Shown here: positions 57,901-64,000 of the stretch, one piece after another
How positions within the stretch are numbered: position 1 is the first letter of the stretch
How the letters are laid out: every line of letters starts with the position of its first letter
Origin: Neolentinus lepideus HHB14362 ss-1
Taxonomy: Eukaryota > Basidiomycota > Agaricomycetes > Gloeophyllales > Gloeophyllaceae
DNA: 64,000 bases
Assembly (NCBI GenBank): GCA_001632425.1
Contig: KV425583.1
Span: forward strand, 7,781 to 71,780
Reading direction: 5' to 3'
The notes under the pieces: model-generated
What the model saw: only the letters and a program-made list of their open reading frames with translations
Told to the model about the DNA's origin: nothing
Database searches by the model: none
Translations under genes and position numbers: made by a program

Positions 57901-60900
57901 GCCGAGTTTGAACAGGAGTTAGAGAACGTGGCCGACACCGTCAAGCGAGTCCAGGCGTTATACATGGGCATCACGAATGAATCGACTCTGGCACAGAAGG
58001 TGTGTCGCTCGCAAGATACTTCCTTGATCTACGGCTGATATGTTCTAGCGTCGGAGTGCTCTGGTCTTGTCCACGAATCTGGAAGCGACCGGTGTCATAT
58101 CTTCTGGTGGCGGCGGCAGCGCTCAGCCTGCCTTATCCAAGAGTCGGGGAGACTTGGACGCGATATTGTCCAATAATCTTCCATCTGCAGTACTACAACT
58201 CCTTGTAGCTGTCTCCGGCCTGCTTCGGGGTGACGACTTTGCTCGTCTCGGAAGAATTATCTGGAGACGATGTCTAGACGAAAATGACTGCAAAGTCATT
58301 GCACCGGTACCTGGTCACTCATCCCCATACAGGGCTCGGCTGACTCCCTTGCAAGGCTTGCTTCCTTGCTATGCAGTGCGCAGAGAAAACTGAGAATCTA
58401 TTCCTACCCTTGGTGCAAGATGATCTGCGCAGGTTCGTATTCGGCTATACACACATTGTCTTAGACTGAGTCGGAAAGCACTTCAGTGCCGATACCCGGA
58501 CAAAGTGCCGCACAGTCCAGAAGCTCGGCATCCTAGCCAGTTGGCGCTTCCAGATACTCGCGCAGGATCACATTGTCGACATGAATCACCGCCGTGCGTT
58601 CAAGTTGGCAAGACCGCCTCTGTTATTTGTGGCAACCGATATGGGCACTAGTCTATTTGTCCACAATGATGACTCCACGGAGTACGTGGATAGTCAGGGT
58701 AATGTCCTTCCCGCGGAGTTGAGAAAACGGCTCGCCGAAATTGGGTGGTCACAAGATGAGAAGCTCACGGACGAGAAGGTCCTGTGGAAGAAAACGCCCA
58801 TGTCGGTCCTGCCAAATACCTTCATGGATCAGTCAACCTCATTTTCCGAGTCGCTCATCTCTGCTCCTTCTTCCCCTCACCTTACACCAGAAACATCGCC
58901 GCGGACGGTGTCACCCTCAGTTAGCGACGACCGAAACGTACGAAGGCCCAGTAACGTCAGAAATATCAAACGTCGACCAGTCTTTGTTCATGCTTTGGTT
59001 TCTGTCTTCCCTGAGGTTGCCCTGCTCACGTCCGACTCGGATATCGCTGTCTCGAGTGCAGCACGGAATTTCATAATAGACATGATGAGAGATGACCCTG
59101 CTCTGTTGTGCCGACCCATCTTCGATGCACTAGCTCGCGACGAGCATGACCTAGCCCGAGCTGTTCGAACGCTGCGCACTTTCGCCCATGTCAAGAATGA
59201 TCTTCCTCCCTCCTTGACTCACCATGTCTTCAATCATCTGGCTGGATTTCTAAAGCACTGTGCTCGACGGGAAGAAGAAGGCAAACCTCTGATGGGATTT
59301 GCGTACGTCCTTCCAGTGATGTCTAGTCTAGCATCTCGAGTCAGCGAAATATCAATTCGGGAGATTCGGCGAGCGAAGATGGAGGTCTTCTTGATACCTT
59401 CCGGGTCATTATGGTTTCCATCAGCATCCCAGGATGGACCTATGTTTCCAAGACAAATCGATAACCCCCTTGAATCTCTCTCGTCTCATCTAGTTTGGAT
59501 AACGATGGTCCGCATATCGCAGAATCTGCTCTTTCTGGATATGTTGAAGCAAAACCCCCAAGATGTACAAATTATACGGAAACGACTGTCGAGGCTAGTC
59601 CTGCCTTCCCGTGATGGTAGCACTGAAGCGCCCAGACTGGATCTGGTCGATTTTGTCCCGCATCAGTCGGACAGTTGCAGTCGTTTCCGCCTTTCACTCG
59701 ACAATCGCAATCTAGCCCTTATTGGGCTATCTCTGCTATTGTCTCGCAGTTATCTCTTACTCATCAGGCAAATTTTCCTCTCGATGTCACGACACTTGAA
59801 CGATCGCAATGAATTATCTGTTTATCTGGATGGACTCAATCGAATATTGTTGGCACATGGAGACGATGTAGGGATCGTCAGTCAAGCGATGATAGGTGAG
59901 ATAGTTGAGTCCTCAGAGAGTCAGTTAACTGACTTCGTTTCAAGCCCTTCTGACCGCAACGACACGTTTCCAGCGCATGTTCCAATCCGGGAGCGGATAT
60001 ACCCTTTTCATGCCAGCCGTTGTCAAGGTCTACACGGAGTCAGAGCACCATCCTGCTATTCGAGCATCCATAGAATACGCGGTCAATCGGTTCTTTGCAC
60101 TCCATGGCTATGCCTTCATCTTTCAGAGCATGAGTGTCCTGGCGCATATTATTACTATACCTGACATCGATGCACCCTGGATGGCAAAGGGTGTCTACTC
60201 TTTGTTTTCGAGTCTCAGGAACGGCGTTCAGTCATCTGATGCGGAGTCAACGGGGTTACCCAGGGTTAGCAAAAAACAAGAGCGAGAGGCCCTGATTATC
60301 AACGTCGCTGAAGAGAAGCCTCAAACATTTTTAGCTTCGTTGCGACGAGGTACTGGTCCTACTGGCGAAACGATTGCCTTCGACCTGCCCGAGGAGTACG
60401 AAGGCAAACGGTTCGAGCTAAGAGACTTTGCATTGTTTTTCATCAACTTCATCGCAGAGCAAGACGCGACCTTATTACGCGCTGAATTGTTCCTGCAATT
60501 CCTCCGACTTCTCACTCCTCATCTCTACCACGGATCAAGATCTACTCACGTCCCTCTCAGAGATGGAATAGAGCACATTGGAACGATCCTCTTGACGAGA
60601 ACCCCCTCAAAGGTCAAAGTCCCGGAACCCACTCTCTTGAATCCTACGCTCCACCATAGCGTCGAAGTTTACTCTGTGGAATCTCACTTTGAAAATCAGC
60701 TGACTTCCAAATCAACTTCGCCTAGCAATCTCTACGTCATGAGACTAGAATACCTCTCGTTGGTTGTCGCATTGACTCAAGCAGGAGGCAAGATAAGTTC
60801 TGCGGCATCTGCACGTGTTACTGAACTCCTTGCTGCCATTGTCAAGGATTCCGCCCGCCCCGACAACGTTCGTATCTCAAAGTTCCTGGAAGATTATTCG

Positions 60901-62556
60901 AAATCCTTGTTGGTGCGGGAAGAGCCTCTGACCACCAAGGAAGTCACCTCCTTTTTTGCGGGTCTCTTGCCGTTTGTACACGATAATGCTCATATCATCG
61001 ACTGCTCCGCATTGTTGGAGGCCATTTGTGGCGTTGCGGTTGAGATGGTGCATCTACAGGACCCGGCTTTCTTGAGGGTGGTGAAAGAGTACTGCTCGGC
61101 TGGGCTTCGCCTCTGTGAGGACGCTGCAAACAAAGACTCCATCTTCGAAGTTTCTGCCCGTCCTAAACTCGTCAAACTTCTCAGCAATGCTGTGTCTTTT
61201 GCGATGTTTGACGCAGTGACCGAAATTATTCAATGTAGAGCGACTCCAGGGTTCTTGGCAGGCATTATTTTGCCTCTGACACTCTCCCTCGGAACAAGAG
61301 CAGGGATTACGGCCCCTAGCCAAGTGGTGGAAGGGCGGCGGCACCAGTCTCAAACAACAGCGTGGATACGCTTGCTCTCGTACATACTATCTATCTGTGA
61401 CGATACACATCGGCCTGCCGGGATTCGGCGCTCGCCTTCCGTTAATGTGCTGGAGCGCTCCAAGTCCCAGGATGGTCGTGAATCGAAAATAGATGCGAGT
61501 CGGGCGGCGGTCTTGGCCATGGCGATACAGACCTTAAAGGTCATCATTTCAAGAGCGGAGAACGAGCTTTCATCATCGATGCCAGGTATTTGGCATCGAG
61601 TCGCGACGGCTATTCGAACTCTACTCTCAGAAGGGGACGCGAAGTTTGCTGTCACTGCAGCAAATCAAGGTTTGGCGGCCAGCCCTGCTCAATCTCCTAG
61701 TTCAAGTTCTTTCCTACCTTCGCCTTCGTCGGAGCATTTCGGATCTTCTTATGGGCTCCAAAGACAAACGTCAGGATCATCCAGACGAATCCGCCGCCCC
61801 CGACTAGTTGACTATTTATTATGGTCCTTCCTTTGGTGGTTGCAACTGCAGCGTGGACCCCTCCTTTTGCAATTGAGGACCTTCGTGCACGAAAAGATGC
61901 ATGCTGTGGACCAAAGCCTGCGCGCTGAAGAAGATGCGAGTGCTGCCAGCTGGGCAGGCACAAATGAGCACCGGCGTTCTTCGGTCTTTGTCAAACCTCG
62001 ACGCCACGTTACAAGCTCCATCTATTCTGCTTCATCATCTCCAGATACTTCCCCCAAATTAGGCGCCATGTCGTTTCCATCCCAGGATTCTCTAGCCACT
62101 CCCACCCAAGCCGGTTTTCCACGCAAACCTGGTTTCAGCCTGGCTGTAAGGGAGAAATCACGTTCTTCGAGCCTCAAGATCGTTCACTTAGGTCCTGTGC
62201 GTCGTTCGATCGCGGTGAACTTGGAACATTCGTTCAACCAGGATCCGGTGGCGGCGAAATTGAATGCTTCCAGATATCTTTCAAATGCCGGACTAATGAG
62301 GCTATCATCTCTGGTGAAAGAGACGTACTACCGGATACGTGCTGTGCAGCAGTACATGGGCTACGATCTTCTCGTTCCCCTTCCTAATACCTGGAGCGAG
62401 GATGAAACTGTTAGAAGTCGGATGAGCCATACTAAATCCTATATCCTAGACTCATTGATCGAGGAGAGCAAAGACCTATTGGAGGACCTCTGCATGCAGG
62501 AACGTGAGGGCGAGGACGACATGGTCATGGTCAATATGGATGATACCTCTGGCTAA
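54978..62556 (+). CDS. Very large UNC80-like (HEAT/armadillo-type) protein
   Basis: About 2,300-2,400 residues from roughly a dozen exons, the last two being very long (about 58.5-59.9 kb and 59.95-62.56 kb). Start MTSRGDPHKKKPSGSRPLHR. The first 230 residues are Ser-rich and disordered. Helical repeat-like segments follow: NELRSLLVRYASPEMGTQAL; RDSRRWLLWNALEEYWRLPP; ILASWRFQILAQDHIVDMNH; ALLTATTRFQRMFQSGSGYT; AIRASIEYAVNRFFALHGYA; MAKGVYSLFSSLRNGVQ. The last exon ends in a C-terminal helix region with LIEESKDLLEDLCMQER. From memory, fungal proteins with the 'EYAxNRFxALHxxxFxFQS' and 'AKGVYxLFSSL' blocks fall in the UNC80 C-terminal domain family, whose animal member scaffolds the NALCN cation channel. 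In fungi a partner could be the Cch1 channel (inference). The gene is certain; the family name is moderate. Upstream it shares a promoter with SEC2. Confidence 0.85.
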
Positions 62557-62875
62557 GTGGACTAGCACTATGCATGTATTTACTGATTGTTTATGTCCTA
62601 ATTTTGATGGTCTGACCTGCTCAGGGAGAGCGTAGCGTAGCAGGTACCTATTCTTCAGCTGTGGACGTATTTTAGGATTTTATTCGAGTTCATTACGTAA
62701 TAGACGCGTCCATATAAGCAAACAACGCGCCGATCGCTGGACGCGACCTCTAATAATCGGACGATCGACTTCTCAAGGTGCTCCCCGTAAAGTGCTCATC
62801 GCAGTAGTTATCGTACAGGACACGATACCTTCTTGAGCTCTCGCTAGTGCTTTACAGACAGACCAATTTGCTAGA
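62557..62875. promoter_or_regulatory. Intergenic/promoter region of MSH6
   Basis: About 320 bp between tandem genes. It contains GACGCGTC (62703-62710), with ACGCGT at its core. This resembles the MluI cell-cycle box of fungal S-phase genes, which would suit a mismatch repair gene; its function here is inferred. Confidence 0.45.
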
Positions 62876-64000
62876 ATGCCGCCTCAAAAATCTGTGGGAC
62901 AGATGAAGCAGAAGAGCTTGATGTCGTGGTTTGGGAAGCCCAATGGCGAAGGAGTCGCGAACGGAGCTGTGAAAACGCCCAAGAAGGAGGCTCGTATCCC
63001 TGCTACTCCAGTAAAAGGGGTCGCGCCGGTCGAAAAGCCTGTCAGTCTTCGTACACCAGAGCAAAAGCAGCCTGCGCCAAGCTCGCAGCCTTCTGCTACA
63101 ACTCGGTCCTCCGATGGTGAAGGATGGTGTAGTAGCAAGGACACACCCCCGACCAGCGATCTTATTGACGTGGATATGCTGTCCGGCGATGAGGCGAAGG
63201 CATCCAAGTCTGTCCGTGTGCTTTATGCTCGCATACATTCAAGAATGTTTATATTTCCTTTAGAAGTCTACTAAACGGAAGATGGTTATCGACTCAGATG
63301 AAGAAGAGACCTTTCACGGAGCAGGCAAAGGATCCTCAATCTATAGATCTTCGTCACCTGTGGCCATGGCATCTAAGAGTATGCATTATTCGATACTATG
63401 GTATCTATGCTGACACCTTTGTCAGGTCAAGCGAAGAAACCTCGCGTCTCTCTCGTCCCCTCGGATGACGAGGACGATGACAATGCCACCATCTCTTCCT
63501 TTTCGAGTCGTTTGACTCGATTCCGAAAGTCCCCTACAAAGCGCCTTGGTTTGTGCAAGTACTTCACACCTCTTTCTACTCACACACAGAACTCGCCTTA
63601 GGCTCTCGGTCCGATGGGGATGACGACGATTTTGTCGTGCCTGAGGAAGAAGATGAATCTGATGCACCATCTGCCCGCGTTCATGGTCGAGGTCGGTCGT
63701 CCTCTACTTCATCCCGTTCTACTGCCCTTTCGGACGGAGACTTCGATGACGACGGAAGTGAGGAAGAGACTTCTAAGGCCAAGAAAACCAAAAGCAGAGC
63801 GAAGGTAGCACGACCAGCGCTGAAGAGTAGCAACGAGACCGGGCGAAGGTCATCGGATGCATTCTTGACGGCTGCTGAACAGCGCATGCAAGCGCAGAAG
63901 AACGAGAAGAAGAGCACCGAGGAGCCATTTGCATTCCTTGTCAATCCGAGAGACGTGCGCGCTTCGATTCCCTTCATGATTTGAGCCTCAACATTCTCAA
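62876..64000 (+). CDS. MSH6: MSH6 mismatch-repair protein, 5' part (runs off window)
   Basis: With Msh2 forms MutS-alpha, which recognises base mismatches after replication. Only the N-terminal regulatory region is in the window. Start MPPQKSVGQMKQKSLMSWFG at 62876. QKSLMSWF is a PCNA-interacting (PIP) box of the form Q-x-x-L-x-x-[WF]-F, as usual at the very N-terminus of Msh6. Acidic Ser-rich disordered exons follow: STKRKMVIDSDEEETFHG; AKKPRVSLVPSDDEDDDN; DFVVPEEEDESDAPSARV; and AEQRMQAQKNEKKSTEEPFA reaching FLVNPRD. From memory, in Msh6 this is followed by the DNA-binding mismatch recognition domain ('RDxxxxRPxxPDYDPRTL'). A GTGCGC donor follows PRD at about 63954, so the next exon lies beyond the edge. 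Confidence 0.85.

Overview
The window is nuclear DNA from a basidiomycete fungus, most likely an Agaricomycete (mushroom or polypore group). The evidence is the dense, short introns (about 50-70 nt, GT...AG), multi-exon genes on both strands, and protein families typical of Agaricomycetes: an intronless F-box protein with a 'VCxxWREIA' block, the 'FRLGDIVEA' accessory family, and a Num1/Mcp5-type cortical anchor. There are no bacterial features, no CRISPR array, no rRNA and no tRNA that I can support.

Layout. 0.4-9.9 kb is an accessory cluster of three multi-exon genes of mushroom-specific families (one minus, two plus) with duplicated or decayed pieces between them. One of the three carries a putative double-stranded beta-helix dioxygenase motif. 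11.5-12.7 kb is a kinetochore Sos7-like gene. 12.7-19.7 kb is a gene-poor block. 19.8-22.1 kb is a Ser/Pro-rich uncharacterised regulatory-type protein, followed by another gene-poor stretch with a segmental tandem duplication (22.1-23.0 kb). 26.7-28.8 kb is a class I cyclic-nucleotide phosphodiesterase. 29.2-30.2 kb is an EFM7/Nnt1-like methyltransferase, with further coding-looking exons upstream. 33.1-34.6 kb is an F-box gene. 35.1-35.7 kb is a Tc1/mariner-like element with perfect 93-bp terminal inverted repeats around a run of Ns.

36.1-51.3 kb holds three related coiled-coil genes: one interrupted by an in-frame TAG, one intact with an ING-type PHD finger, and one with a broken PHD finger. 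Among them lie housekeeping genes: NUM1 (cortical dynein anchor with a PH domain) and a SEC24-family COPII cargo adaptor. 51.5-64 kb is a conserved block: SEC2-type Rab GEF (minus), a very large UNC80-like protein (plus, divergent from SEC2), and the 5' part of MSH6, which runs off the window.

Functional themes. The right half is conserved cell biology: secretion (SEC24, SEC2), spindle and dynein positioning (NUM1), cAMP turnover, and mismatch repair. The left third and the coiled-coil/PHD family look like fast-evolving, lineage-specific material. The most interesting signals are the decaying PHD paralogues, an array of Q-T motifs in NUM1 resembling dynein light chain binding sites, and the accessory cluster with a possible 2-oxoglutarate dioxygenase-like core. 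Exon boundaries were worked out by hand from reading-frame phase and GT-AG sites; no searches were run.
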